Shown in pieces: positions 1-8,123 of a stretch of DNA of 64,000 nucleotides (its first letter is position 1; the number at the start of each line of letters is the position of its first letter). Origin of the DNA: Prauserella shujinwangii (GTDB lineage: Bacteria > Actinomycetota > Actinomycetes > Mycobacteriales > Pseudonocardiaceae); NCBI RefSeq assembly GCF_003001955.1, contig NZ_PVNH01000003.1, forward strand, positions 558,001 through 622,000, in the 5' to 3' direction. Under the pieces are notes generated by a model. That model ran no database searches and was not told where the DNA came from. It saw only the letters and a list, made by a program, of their open reading frames with translations. The translations under genes were made by a program, and so were the position numbers.

Positions 1-88
1 TCACCCGCTCGTCGCCGCACAGCAGTGCGGTGCGCTCGCCCCGGCCCTCGTCGAGGTTGCGGTCGAGGAAGTACGTCGCGAGGTTCAT
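1..88 (-). CDS. Aryl-CoA ligase (benzoate/2-aminobenzoate-CoA ligase type), N-terminal fragment
   Basis: Only the first 29 codons lie in the window; the gene runs off the left edge. The start ATG (88-86) overlaps the stop of the creatininase-family gene in an ATGA junction, so the two are probably translationally coupled. The N-terminus (MNLATYFLDRNLDEGRGERT...) resembles benzoate-CoA ligases of the acyl-adenylate family, which commonly begin with a 'YxLDRxxxEGRGxR' stretch. Next to tryptophan dioxygenase and kynureninase, which end in anthranilate, 2-aminobenzoate-CoA ligase is a reasonable inference. The catalytic domain is not visible, so substrate is unproven. Confidence 0.55.
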   Translation of the reverse strand, partial: MNLATYFLDRNLDEGRGERTALLCGDERV

Positions 89-834
89 GCCAGGTCCCGG
101 ATCGCCTCGACGAGCATCGTGGTCAGCGTGTCGAACGTGGCCTCCCCCTCGGCGCCGGTGGCCTCGGCTGGCGAGCCGCAGTAGGCCTGCTCCATGCCCA
201 TCGCCAGGAAGTCGTCGCGCCCCTCCGCCATGGCCGCGGGCATGTTCACGGGCACCCGGGGCAGCGACCGCATCCGCCCGGTGTCGACGAGGTCGGGCCG
301 TTCGGCCAGCACCAGCGACGTCTCGTAGCGGCCCGCGTGGCACTCGCCGGAGCGGAACTCCTCGGTCAGCCGCAGGGCGTTCGCGCGCCGCACCAGGTCG
401 AGGTGCCCGATCCGGTGCCCGGACAGCGACTCGACCGTGCGCACGGCGCGCCGCAGCGTGGCGACGTGGTCCGGCTCGAAGTGGTTGTTCACCAGCAGCA
501 CCCTGGGCAGCCCCTGGTCGGCCAGCGCGGTGCAGACGTCGACGACCAGCGCGTGCAGGGTCTCGGCCCCGATGTGGACGGCCCCCGCGAACGCCGCCGC
601 GTACCGGGTCACGCCGTAGGACAGCGGCGGCAGGATGAGCACCCGCACGTCCGGGTCGTCGGCGAGCCGGGCGGCGGTCCGCTCGCACATGCCCAGGGAG
701 ATCAGTGGATCCGTGCCGAGCGGCGCGTGCGGGCCGTGCGGCTCCACCGCCCCCACCGGCAGCAGCAGCACCGGGACCCGCGAGGACTCCCGCAGGGCCG
801 CCACCTGCGGTGAGGACAGCTCGGCGAAGTGCAC
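85..834 (-). CDS. Creatininase-family metal-dependent amidohydrolase (candidate N-formylkynurenine deformylase)
   Basis: 249 aa, GTG start. The fold is recognised from the N-terminal VGAVEPHGPHAPLGTD block and the ECHAGRYETS metal-site block typical of creatininase/MftE/ArfB proteins, which hydrolyse C-N bonds with two metal ions. The usual VNGHGGN block is replaced here by VNNHFEPDH, so this is a divergent subfamily. It is divergent from kynA with 18 bp between start codons and is coupled to an aryl-CoA ligase. The kynurenine pathway needs a formamidase between KynA and KynU, and no classic KynB is present in the window. ArfB, a creatininase-family enzyme, is a deformylase, so a formylkynurenine-deformylase role is plausible. 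That role is inference only. Confidence 0.75.
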   Translation of the reverse strand: MHFAELSSPQVAALRESSRVPVLLLPVGAVEPHGPHAPLGTDPLISLGMCERTAARLADDPDVRVLILPPLSYGVTRYAAAFAGAVHIGAETLHALVVDVCTALADQGLPRVLLVNNHFEPDHVATLRRAVRTVESLSGHRIGHLDLVRRANALRLTEEFRSGECHAGRYETSLVLAERPDLVDTGRMRSLPRVPVNMPAAMAEGRDDFLAMGMEQAYCGSPAEATGAEGEATFDTLTTMLVEAIRDLA

Positions 835-839
835 GGACC

Positions 840-846
840 TAAGCTA
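840..846. promoter_or_regulatory. Bidirectional -10 element (TAAGCTA) shared by two divergent leaderless genes
   Basis: On the + strand TAAGCT (840-845) lies 7 nt before the kynA ATG at 853. On the - strand the same bases read TAGCTT (846-841), 6 nt before the creatininase-gene GTG at 834. Both are good TANNNT -10 elements at leaderless spacing. The two start codons are separated by only 18 bp. Confidence 0.65.
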
Positions 847-852
847 CCCACC

Positions 853-1641
853 ATGACCGACAGCGACCAGCACGCGGCACTGACCTACTCGTCGTATCTC
901 GCGCTGGACGAGGTACTGGGCGCACAACGCCCGCGCTCCGAGGAGCACGACGAGATGCTCTTCATCGTCATCCACCAGGTGTACGAACTGTGGTTCAAGC
1001 AACTGCTGCACGAACTGGCCTACCTGCAGCGGCGGCTGGAGGACGGCGACACCCCGCACGCGGTGCGCACCCTGCGCCGGGTGCTGACGATCCTCAAGGT
1101 GGTGGTCGCGCAGATCGACGTGCTGGAGACGATGACGCCGAGCCAGTTCGCCAGCTTCCGCACGCGGCTGGACGCCGCGAGCGGGTTCCAGTCCGGGCAG
1201 TTCCGGGAGCTGGAGGCCGTGCTCGGCAGGCGCGACCGGCGGGTGTTCGAGCACTACCCCGAGGGCACCGGGGCCCGGGAGCGCATCGCGGCCGCCATGG
1301 CGCGCCCCTCCCTGTTCGACTCCTTCGTCGCCTATCTCGCGGCCCACGGCTACCCCGTCCCGGCGCGGCGGGACGTCGAACGGCCGCTGGAGCCCTCGCC
1401 CGAGCTGCAGCGCGTGCTGCTGCGGGTCTACCGCGACGACGCGGGTCCCGCGACCGTGTGCGAGCACCTGGTGGACCTCGACGAGGGCGTGCAGGAATGG
1501 CGCTACCGGCACGTGAAGATGGTCGAGCGCACGATCGGGGACAAGGCCGGAACCGGCGGCTCCTCCGGCGCCGCCTACCTGCGCACGACGCTGTCCAGCC
1601 CGGTCTTCCCCGATCTGTGGGCCGTGCGGAGCGAGCTGTGA
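853..1641 (+). CDS. kynA: Tryptophan 2,3-dioxygenase
   Basis: 262 aa, close to the usual bacterial length. Haem enzyme opening the indole ring of L-tryptophan to give N-formylkynurenine, the first step of the kynurenine pathway. The substrate-binding block FIVIHQVYELWFKQ (His41) is present, as are the axial haem His (about residue 220 in WRYRHVKMVERTIG) and the downstream GTGGSSG loop. ATG 853 is preferred over the in-frame start at 829 because a TAAGCT -10 element ends 7 nt upstream, implying a leaderless mRNA. The stop overlaps the kynureninase GTG by 4 bp. Confidence 0.95.
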   Translation: MTDSDQHAALTYSSYLALDEVLGAQRPRSEEHDEMLFIVIHQVYELWFKQLLHELAYLQRRLEDGDTPHAVRTLRRVLTILKVVVAQIDVLETMTPSQFASFRTRLDAASGFQSGQFRELEAVLGRRDRRVFEHYPEGTGARERIAAAMARPSLFDSFVAYLAAHGYPVPARRDVERPLEPSPELQRVLLRVYRDDAGPATVCEHLVDLDEGVQEWRYRHVKMVERTIGDKAGTGGSSGAAYLRTTLSSPVFPDLWAVRSEL

Positions 1642-2801
1642 ACGACCTGGCGAGGCACTACTCGCGGTTCCGGGTGGCCGAACGGCTGCTGCTCACCGGG
1701 CACTCGCACCAGGCGTGGCCGGACGTGGCGCGGGAGGGCCAGCTGGAGGCCTTCGACGACGCCGCCCGCGACGTCGACGCCAAGTGGGCGGCGGCGTTCG
1801 CCAAGGCAGAGGAGGTCCGCGAGGGGTTCCGCGTCTTCCTCGGCGAGCCGGGCGCGGAGCTGGCGCTGGGAGCGAACACCCACGAGCTGCTCGTGCGCCT
1901 GCTCTCCGCGCTCGACCTGCGTTCCCGGCCGCGGCTGGTGACCACCGACGGCGAGTTCCACACCGTCCGCCGCCAGCTCGCCCGGCTCGCCGAGGAGGGC
2001 GTCGAGGTGGTCCGGGTGCCCGCCGAGCCGGCGGGCACGCTGGCCGAGCGGCTCGCCGCCGAGGCCGACGACCGCACCGCCGCCGTCCTGGTGTCCCGGG
2101 TGCTGTTCGCGACGGCGCGGCTGGTGCCCGGGCTCGGCGACCTCGCGGCCGCATGCGCGCGCCGGGGGACGGAGCTGGTCGTGGACGCCTACCACGCCCT
2201 CGGAGCGGTGCCGATGTCCGTGCCGGGCGAGGGGCTGGCCGGCGCGTGGGTCCTCGGCGGCGGTTACAAGTACCTGCAGCTCGGGGAGGGCAACTGCGTG
2301 CTGCGGCTGCCCGGGCACGCGCGGGAGCTGCGGCCGGTGGTCACCGGCTGGTTCGCCGAGTTCGGCGCGCTCGCCGACGCCGGGCGTCCGGAGCGGGTGG
2401 CCTACGCGGCGGGTGGCGACCGGTTCGCGGGCGCCACCTACGACCCGACGAGCCACTACCGGGCGGCGCGGGTGTTCCGGTTCTTCGCCGAGCAGCACCT
2501 CACGCCGCTGCGGCTGCGTGACGTGTCACTGCGGCAGACGGAACGCCTCGCGCGGCGGTTCGACGAACTGGACCTGCCGGAGGACGTGGCGACGCGCGAC
2601 CGGGACACCCCGCGATCCGGTTACGGCGGGTTTCTGGCGGTGCGCTGCCGGGACGCCGCGGGGGTGTGCGCCGCGCTCGCCGAGCGCGGGGTGCACACCG
2701 ACAGCAGGGGCGACTACCTGCGCTTCGGTCCCGCGCCGTACCTGTCCGACACCCAGCTCGACGAGGCGATGGCCGCGCTGGGTGACGTCGTGAGTGCATA
2801 A
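1638..2801 (+). CDS. kynU: Kynureninase
   Basis: 387 aa, fold-type I PLP enzyme (aminotransferase class V) cleaving kynurenine to anthranilate and alanine. The PLP lysine is about residue 211 in GGGYKYLQLGEGN, with the cofactor-phosphate Asp upstream in VVDAYHALG. The GTG start overlaps the kynA stop (GTGA), so the two genes form a translationally coupled pair. The final codons are encoded inside the left arm of a repeat hairpin at 2788-2832, which also supplies the region of the stop codon. Known family function; assignment also supported by the neighbour. Confidence 0.9.
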   Translation: MNDLARHYSRFRVAERLLLTGHSHQAWPDVAREGQLEAFDDAARDVDAKWAAAFAKAEEVREGFRVFLGEPGAELALGANTHELLVRLLSALDLRSRPRLVTTDGEFHTVRRQLARLAEEGVEVVRVPAEPAGTLAERLAAEADDRTAAVLVSRVLFATARLVPGLGDLAAACARRGTELVVDAYHALGAVPMSVPGEGLAGAWVLGGGYKYLQLGEGNCVLRLPGHARELRPVVTGWFAEFGALADAGRPERVAYAAGGDRFAGATYDPTSHYRAARVFRFFAEQHLTPLRLRDVSLRQTERLARRFDELDLPEDVATRDRDTPRSGYGGFLAVRCRDAAGVCAALAERGVHTDSRGDYLRFGPAPYLSDTQLDEAMAALGDVVSA

Positions 2802-2832
2802 CGTGGTGCTAACCACGTTCTTCGCTCACGAG
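2788..2832. repeat. Palindromic gene-end repeat, family A copy 1
   Basis: Outer arms TCGTGAGTG (2788-2796) and CGCTCACGA (2823-2831) with one mismatch; inner perfect arms AACGTGGT (2800-2807) and ACCACGTT (2812-2819). It sits between the convergent kynU and hydrolase genes and covers both 3' ends. Other copies are at 25489 and 39631. Likely a bidirectional terminator. Confidence 0.75.
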
Positions 2833-3558
2833 CCGGTCCAGCACGGGTAGCAGGGCGGCCGGGTCCTCCACGTGCGCGTTGTGCCCGAGGCCGGGCAGGA
2901 CGACGTGGTCGGCGCGCAGGTCCCACAGGTGCTCGACGGGGCACATCGGGTCGTGCTCGCCCGCCGCGAGCACCACGTCCGCCCTGGCCGCACCGAGCAG
3001 TCCCGGCATGTCCGGGGCGCCGACGCCGAACGCGCCCTGGTCCAGCGCCAACCTCCAGGCGCCGTCGCCGCCGGTCACGCCGGCCCGTGCGGCGGGGGAG
3101 CCGGCGGCGACCAGGTCCGTCAGGCCGGACACGCGCAGCCACCGGCGCACCGCCTCCTCGCGCGTGCCGAAGCTGCGTGCGGGGGCCGCGGCGAGCTCCC
3201 CGGCCTTGGCCAGCTCGGCCGCCGACCAGCGCACCTTGATCCCCAGCCCGCAGGCGGCCATGACCCGCACGCCGAACCAGCCGGAAGCCAGGGTCAGCGC
3301 GAGCGCGCCACCCAGGGAGTGCCCCAGCACCGCCACCGGCCGATCCCGCGGCAGCCGCTCCGCGAGGGCCGCCGCCATGGCACCGAAGGAGTATCTCGGC
3401 AGCGGGGCGGCGGCTCCGTGTCCCGGCAGGTCGGGGGCCAGCCAGTCGCCGGGCCAGCGTTGCGGCAGGAGCTCGCCGAGGCCCTGCCACACGTGCCGGT
3501 TGCCGCCGAGACCGTGCAGGAGCAGCAACAGCGGCGGCGCGGATCGCACTCGGGTCAC
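2809..3558 (-). CDS. Alpha/beta-hydrolase fold protein
   Basis: 249 aa. It has the HGLGG oxyanion segment near residue 16, the nucleophile elbow GHSLGG (about residue 85), a late acidic residue in AGEHDPMCP and the catalytic His in GLGHNAHVEDP. These are the order and spacing of an esterase/lipase-type alpha/beta hydrolase. GTG 3558 was chosen because the family begins just before the HG motif and a weak -10 (GAAGAT) lies 6 nt upstream; longer in-frame extensions run through low-quality sequence. It is convergent with kynU. Substrate unknown; since arylformamidases can have this fold, it is a second candidate for the missing kynurenine formamidase. Confidence 0.8.
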   Translation of the reverse strand: MTRVRSAPPLLLLLHGLGGNRHVWQGLGELLPQRWPGDWLAPDLPGHGAAAPLPRYSFGAMAAALAERLPRDRPVAVLGHSLGGALALTLASGWFGVRVMAACGLGIKVRWSAAELAKAGELAAAPARSFGTREEAVRRWLRVSGLTDLVAAGSPAARAGVTGGDGAWRLALDQGAFGVGAPDMPGLLGAARADVVLAAGEHDPMCPVEHLWDLRADHVVLPGLGHNAHVEDPAALLPVLDRLVSEERG

Positions 3559-3739
3559 GGCGGGATCTTCCCATCCCAACGTTCGCGCGTCAGTGGTGGC
3601 GTTCGGTGGTCCGGGGGAATAGGTTCGGCCCCAGCGGAGATCACGCGGAAACACCCTTCCGCGCTCACCGCGTATCCGGCAGGCACCGCCGGCGGGCGAC
3701 CACAAGCCGCGCGCCGGGGCTGACAAAGGAGTCACCACC

Positions 3740-4813
3740 GTGACCGAAGGTGTATTCGGCCGCGACAGCGGCCATGAGCAGGTTGTCTTCTGCCACGACG
3801 CCCACACCGGGCTGCGGGCGATCATCGCGGTGTACTCGACCGCGCTCGGGCCCTCCCTCGGCGGCACCCGTTTCCACCCCTACGCGACGGAGAGCGACGC
3901 GCTCGACGACGTGCTCGCCCTGTCGAAGGGCATGGCCTACAAGAACGCGCTGGCCGGGCTGGACCTGGGCGGCGGGAAAGCCGTCATCATCGGCGACCCG
4001 AAGACGCTGAAGTCCGAGGCGCTGCTGCGGGCCTACGGCCGCTTCGTGCAGTCGCTCGGTGGCCGCTACATCACGGCGTGCGATGTCGGCACCTACGTCG
4101 CCGACATGGACGTCATCGCCCGCGAGACCCGGTTCGTCACCGGGCGGTCCCGCGACGAGGGCGGCGCGGGCGACTCGTCGGTGCTCACCGCGTTCGGCGT
4201 CTTCCAGGGCATGCGGGCCTCCGCCGAGCACCTGTGGGGCAGCCCCGAGCTGCGCGGCAGGCGCGTCGGCGTCGCGGGCGTCGGCAAGGTCGGGCACATC
4301 CTCGTCGGTCACCTCGTGGAGGCCGGCGCGGAGGTCGTGGTCACCGACGTCGCCGAGGAGGCGATCGACCGCGTGCGGCGGGCGCACCCCGGCGTCGAGA
4401 CGGTCCCGGACGCCGACGCGCTCGTGCGGGCGGACCTGGACATCTACGCGCCGTGCGCGCTGGGCGGTGCCCTCGACGACGCGACCGTGGACGTGCTGCG
4501 CGCGCGGATCGTGTGCGGCGCGGCCAACAACCAGCTCGCGCACGCGGGGGTCGAGAAGCAGCTGGACGAGAAGGGCATCCTGTTCGCGCCCGACTACCTC
4601 GTGAACTCCGGTGGTGTCATCCAGGTCAGCGACGAGCTGCACGGCTTCGACTTCGAGCGGGCGAAGCGCAAGGCGGGCACGATCTACGACACCGCGAAGG
4701 CGGTGTTCGCGCTGGCCGCCGACGAGGGCGTGCCCCCGGTGACGGCCGCGGACCGCCTCGCCGAGCGCCGCATGGCCGAGCTGCCGCGGCTGCGCTCGAT
4801 CCACACCGGCTGA
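3740..4813 (+). CDS. vdh: Valine/leucine dehydrogenase (Glu/Leu/Phe/Val dehydrogenase family)
   Basis: 357 aa. NAD-dependent oxidative deamination of branched-chain amino acids to 2-oxo acids, supplying ammonium and branched precursors. The N-terminal GGTRFHPY glycine-rich loop, the catalytic-Lys region [19 protein letters not shown] (about residues 68-86) and the NAD-binding [17 protein letters not shown] segment (about 173-189) match actinobacterial valine dehydrogenase. GTG start with an AAAGGAG ribosome site 8 nt upstream. The gene is followed by a perfect inverted repeat at 4822-4876. Valine versus leucine preference cannot be read from the sequence. Confidence 0.9.
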   Translation: MTEGVFGRDSGHEQVVFCHDAHTGLRAIIAVYSTALGPSLGGTRFHPYATESDALDDVLALSKGMAYKNALAGLDLGGGKAVIIGDPKTLKSEALLRAYGRFVQSLGGRYITACDVGTYVADMDVIARETRFVTGRSRDEGGAGDSSVLTAFGVFQGMRASAEHLWGSPELRGRRVGVAGVGKVGHILVGHLVEAGAEVVVTDVAEEAIDRVRRAHPGVETVPDADALVRADLDIYAPCALGGALDDATVDVLRARIVCGAANNQLAHAGVEKQLDEKGILFAPDYLVNSGGVIQVSDELHGFDFERAKRKAGTIYDTAKAVFALAADEGVPPVTAADRLAERRMAELPRLRSIHTG

Positions 4814-4821
4814 GTCCAGAC

Positions 4822-4876
4822 GGCAGTGAATGGCACATCGCCAGCGTTGAACGCAGGGAATGTGCCATTCACTGCC
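4822..4876. repeat. Palindromic gene-end repeat, family C copy 1
   Basis: Perfect 17-bp inverted repeat: left arm 4822-4838 and right arm 4860-4876, both containing GTGAATGGCACAT or its complement, with a small inner CGTT/ACG pairing. It lies between convergent vdh and the DUF5302 gene. A related copy (GAATGGCTCATTCC core) is at 44162-44214. Probable bidirectional terminator. Confidence 0.75.
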
Positions 4877-4885
4877 CGGCGGGCC

Positions 4886-5083
4886 TCAGCCGCTCTTGCG
4901 GCGGAAGCTGCGCTTGTGCGCGGCGGGGCCGTGGGCGTGCCCGGCCTTGGAGCCGAGGTCGTCATGGGCCGTGCCCGCCTTGGCCTTCGCCTGCTTGCGC
5001 TCCAGCGCCTCCCGGAACCGGCGCTTGACGTCGTCGTCCGGGGCGCCGCCCTCGGGCTCCGCCGATGGTGCCTGCTCTGCCAT
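4886..5083 (-). CDS. DUF5302 small protein
   Basis: 65 aa, highly charged, with an acidic N-terminal third and a Lys/Arg/His-rich C-terminus ending in SFRRKSG. The pattern matches the actinobacterial DUF5302 family (function unknown). ATG 5083 has a GGAGG ribosome site 6 nt upstream; longer in-frame extensions are unsupported. It is convergent with vdh across the 4822-4876 hairpin. Confidence 0.8.
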   Translation of the reverse strand: MAEQAPSAEPEGGAPDDDVKRRFREALERKQAKAKAGTAHDDLGSKAGHAHGPAAHKRSFRRKSG

Positions 5084-5174
5084 GCGAACCTCCGAGGTCA
5101 CCAGGCCACCGCCTGTACGGATGCCCAGCTTGGCACGCGGGCGCCCCGCGGGCCACCGAGATAACCGGGTGGCG

Positions 5175-7088
5175 CTACTTGCAGACCACCTTGTCCCTCG
5201 GGTTGTACACGACCGTGCGCGGCTCGCGCCGGACGACCTCCCCGCTGTCCGCGTCGCGGATGATCCGGGTGTCGGTGACGGTGAAGCCCTCGGCGCCGCC
5301 ACTCGGGTGGCAGTTCTCCTTCGGCCCTTCCGTGGTGCCGGGCGGCACGATGTTGGTGCGCTCGCCGGTCACGGACTCGACCTCGTAGTGCTTGGTGCCC
5401 CACAGCCGCACCGTGATGCTGGACGGTGTCCAGATCGTCTGGATCGCCACCCCGGTGGGGGTGTTGTTGGTGAACTTCAGGTCGATGACGCTGGAGCCGT
5501 CGGGGTTCTGGAACACCGTCGCCTCGCGCCCCATCGGGTACCGGCTGATGTAGTAGCTGTGCTCGCGGTGGCCGGCGTCGGTCATGCCCGCGAAGTACGA
5601 CGCGTTGTAGAGCGTGGTGGCGAACTGCGAGATGCCGCCGCCGACGGCCTCCCCGGGCTGGCCGTTCTCGATGATCCCCGCGGGCACGTACCCCTGCGCG
5701 GTGCCGCGCGGACCGGTGTGGCCGTTGAGGCTGAACGTCTCGCCCGGCTTGACGATCGCGCCGTCGACCTCCTCCGCGACCACCCGGATGTTGACGCCGG
5801 AGTCCGGCGCGAAGCCCCCGGTGGTGAACTCGCTGATCACCTCGTTGATGCCGAGCTTGTTGGCCTCCTCGGTGGTGACCTTGGCCGGCTTCTTCTCGTA
5901 CACGGCGTCCAGCTCGCGGCCTTCGGTCTTCTTGAGCACGTCCAGCAGCGGCTTGAGGGTCTTGTCCCACTTGATGACGTTGCCCTCCTGCGAGGGCACC
6001 ACCGTGGGCTCGCCGCCCTCGAACACGATCTCGGCGTCCTTGCCCTCCTGCTCCGTGGAGGCCAGTTCCGGCTGGACGCCCGCGATGATCTTCTTCCGGT
6101 CCAGCTGCGGCTTGAGCGTGTCCTTCTCCGCCTTGAAGGACAGCCCCGCCGCGATCTCCTCGGGTTCGAGGGTGCCGTCCTTGCCCTCGCCGTGCACGAT
6201 CACGGGGCCGGAGACCGCGGGCTTCGCGATCTGCTCCAGAGCCGTCCGCACCGCCTCCGCGGTGACCTGGACGGGCGTCTCCCGCACGGGCAGCGTGACC
6301 GGGCCGCCGGAGGCCCACTGGCCGATGATGGCCGCCTTCGCGCCCTCGGCGTCCAGCTCCTGGCCCTGCTTCGGCTCCACCGGAACCGGCGTGGCGCCCT
6401 CGAAGGTCACGTTGCCCTCGACGGGCTCGCGGTCGATGGTGCCGCGCAGCTCGGCGATCGCGTTGTCGAGCTGGTTGGGCTCCGCCTGCGTGACGACGCC
6501 GACCTCACGCGTGGTGAAGAACGACGTGATCCGGGTGATCGGGTTCAGTGGCTGGTCGCCTGCCTGCTCGAGCGTCGCCGACCAGTCCAGGCCGAGCCCG
6601 GCGGCCTTCGGGTCGAACGAGTCCTCGACCGCACCGGCGACGTACCGCACCGGCTCGGTGAGCCTGGGCTCGATCTCCGCGCGCAACTTCTCCTCGGCGT
6701 CGTGCTGGCTCATGCCACCGACCTCGACACCGGTCACCGTGACCCCGCGCGGCACGGAGCCCTGGGTCACCAGCAGGTCGATGCCGTAGACGAGGGCGAG
6801 AACGCCGAACACGGCGCCCGCGATGATCGCGGGCTTGCGGAACCGGTTGCGGGCGGCCGGTTCCTGGCCGTCCGGTCCCGGCGTCGCGGCGATCCGTTCG
6901 GTGGCCCCCGGGTGCGCCGGGTGGAACTGCTGCGTCGCGAGGCTGTCCGCGGAGAAGTTCTGGGTGGCCTCGGTGGCGTTGTGCGCATGACCCTGGTGCG
7001 CGTACCCCTGGCCGGGACGTGCCTGCACAGCAGGAAGCACGTCCGTCTGTTCGTTGTGCGACTCGGGCCACTGGCGATCCTGTGGCAA
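5175..7088 (-). CDS. VanW-family protein with peptidoglycan-binding domains, single-pass membrane
   Basis: About 637 aa. A cytoplasmic N-terminus of about 85 residues is followed by one membrane helix (IIAGAVFGVLALVYGIDLL), then repeated extracytoplasmic putative peptidoglycan-binding segments, then a C-terminal VanW domain (KPGETFSLNGHTGPRG ... GGGISQFATTLYNA). This is the YoaR-like architecture. VanW proteins are linked to cell-wall metabolism, but the exact role is unknown. The start is taken as TTG 7088 because a GGAGGG ribosome site lies 5 nt upstream; an in-frame ATG at 7136 lacks one and would lie inside the promoter. A -10 (TATCTT, 7140-7135 on the minus strand) fits transcription upstream. 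Confidence 0.88.
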   Translation of the reverse strand: MPQDRQWPESHNEQTDVLPAVQARPGQGYAHQGHAHNATEATQNFSADSLATQQFHPAHPGATERIAATPGPDGQEPAARNRFRKPAIIAGAVFGVLALVYGIDLLVTQGSVPRGVTVTGVEVGGMSQHDAEEKLRAEIEPRLTEPVRYVAGAVEDSFDPKAAGLGLDWSATLEQAGDQPLNPITRITSFFTTREVGVVTQAEPNQLDNAIAELRGTIDREPVEGNVTFEGATPVPVEPKQGQELDAEGAKAAIIGQWASGGPVTLPVRETPVQVTAEAVRTALEQIAKPAVSGPVIVHGEGKDGTLEPEEIAAGLSFKAEKDTLKPQLDRKKIIAGVQPELASTEQEGKDAEIVFEGGEPTVVPSQEGNVIKWDKTLKPLLDVLKKTEGRELDAVYEKKPAKVTTEEANKLGINEVISEFTTGGFAPDSGVNIRVVAEEVDGAIVKPGETFSLNGHTGPRGTAQGYVPAGIIENGQPGEAVGGGISQFATTLYNASYFAGMTDAGHREHSYYISRYPMGREATVFQNPDGSSVIDLKFTNNTPTGVAIQTIWTPSSITVRLWGTKHYEVESVTGERTNIVPPGTTEGPKENCHPSGGAEGFTVTDTRIIRDADSGEVVRREPRTVVYNPRDKVVCK

Positions 7089-7337
7089 GGCAACCCTCCA
7101 CGTCCGACGGCTCATGGGCCAGGACTCCCAGGTCAAGATACGTTGCCCGGCGCGGGTGCCCCGCAGCCGCCCCGCCGCTGGTGACGCCGCCCGCGTCCGC
7201 GCTGGTCAGCGGCTCCCGCCGGGCGCCCGACCGGTCGTTTCGCCCGCCGCCCGCACCGGTGGCGGGAACATACCGATTCGATCTCGAACAGGTGGGGTAT
7301 CCGCCTCGGCGACCAGGCGAGACGAAGGAGCGCGGAC

Positions 7338-7589
7338 ATGCGGATCACCGGCGACGACGTGCGGGCCCTGCTGGAGTCCGACCTGCCCGGATCGACGCTG
7401 GTCGTCCACGAGGGCAGGCCGACGCTGCTCGGCGGGGACGACCTGGGGTCCGATCGCTACGCTGGAGCACTCGTCGTCGTCTCCCGCGACGACCTGCGCA
7501 GGCAGATCGGCGACCGGCAGCTGTCGGAGCGGGACTTCGACGAGCTGGCGGCCGGGCTGGAGGCGGCGGTGTCCAACCTCGGGGGCTGA
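7338..7589 (+). CDS. Small conserved hypothetical protein
   Basis: 83 aa. ATG with GAAGGAG ribosome site about 7 nt upstream. The sequence is acidic and soluble, with a beta-rich first half (STLVVHEGRPTLLGGDD, AGALVVVSRDDL) and a helical C-terminal third. No catalytic motif or membrane segment is seen, and no family is recognised. It precedes the metallophosphoesterase gene by 29 bp and may be co-transcribed. The 249 bp upstream (7089-7337) hold no gene that I can support. Confidence 0.7.
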   Translation: MRITGDDVRALLESDLPGSTLVVHEGRPTLLGGDDLGSDRYAGALVVVSRDDLRRQIGDRQLSERDFDELAAGLEAAVSNLGG

Positions 7590-7618
7590 CAGCCGGCGGA
7601 TTCCGAAGGGGGTCGAGC

Positions 7619-8119
7619 GTGCGCCTGCTCGTCGTGGCGGACACCCACGTGCCCCAGCGTGCCAGGAAACTGCCCGACCGGATCTGGGCGGAGGTCGGCG
7701 CGGCCGATGTCGTGGTGCACGCGGGCGACTGGGTGGACGTGCGGCTCCTCGACGAACTGGAGGCGGCCGCGCGCAGGGTGATCGGGGTGTACGGCAACAA
7801 CGACGGGCCCGAGCTGCGGGCCCGGCTGCCGGAGGTGGCCAGGGCGGAGCTGGCCGGTCTCCGGCTGGCGGTCGTGCACGAGACCGGGCCGGCGAAGGGC
7901 CGCGAGCGGCGGTGCGAACGGGATTTCTCCGGCACGGACGTGCTCGTCTTCGGGCACAGCCACATCCCGTGGGACAGCGTCACCCCCGGCGGTCTGCGGC
8001 TGCTCAACCCCGGGTCGCCCACCGACCGCCGCAGGCAGCCGCACTGCACGTACCTGACGGCGACGGTGGCGGACGGCGCCCTCACCGGCGTCGAGCTGCA
8101 CGCGCTGCCGAGGAGCTGA
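7619..8119 (+). CDS. Metallophosphoesterase, YfcE/MJ0936 family
   Basis: 166 aa. All five phosphoesterase metal motifs are visible in order: ADTH near residue 7, HAGDWVD (about 36-42), GNND (about 60-63), H in AVVHE, and GHSH (about 118-121). These bind two divalent metals for phosphodiester hydrolysis; the physiological substrate is unknown. GTG 7619 starts directly at the conserved LLVVADTH strand and has an AAGGGGG ribosome site upstream. It is followed after 4 bp by the PHP gene, suggesting an operon 7338-9128. Confidence 0.87.
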   Translation: MRLLVVADTHVPQRARKLPDRIWAEVGAADVVVHAGDWVDVRLLDELEAAARRVIGVYGNNDGPELRARLPEVARAELAGLRLAVVHETGPAKGRERRCERDFSGTDVLVFGHSHIPWDSVTPGGLRLLNPGSPTDRRRQPHCTYLTATVADGALTGVELHALPRS

Positions 8120-8123
8120 CGCC

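Noticed and set aside
4860-7184. A 774-codon plus-strand open frame opposite the VanW gene
   Set aside because: Antisense shadow of a gene with a membrane helix, VanW motifs and a good ribosome site.
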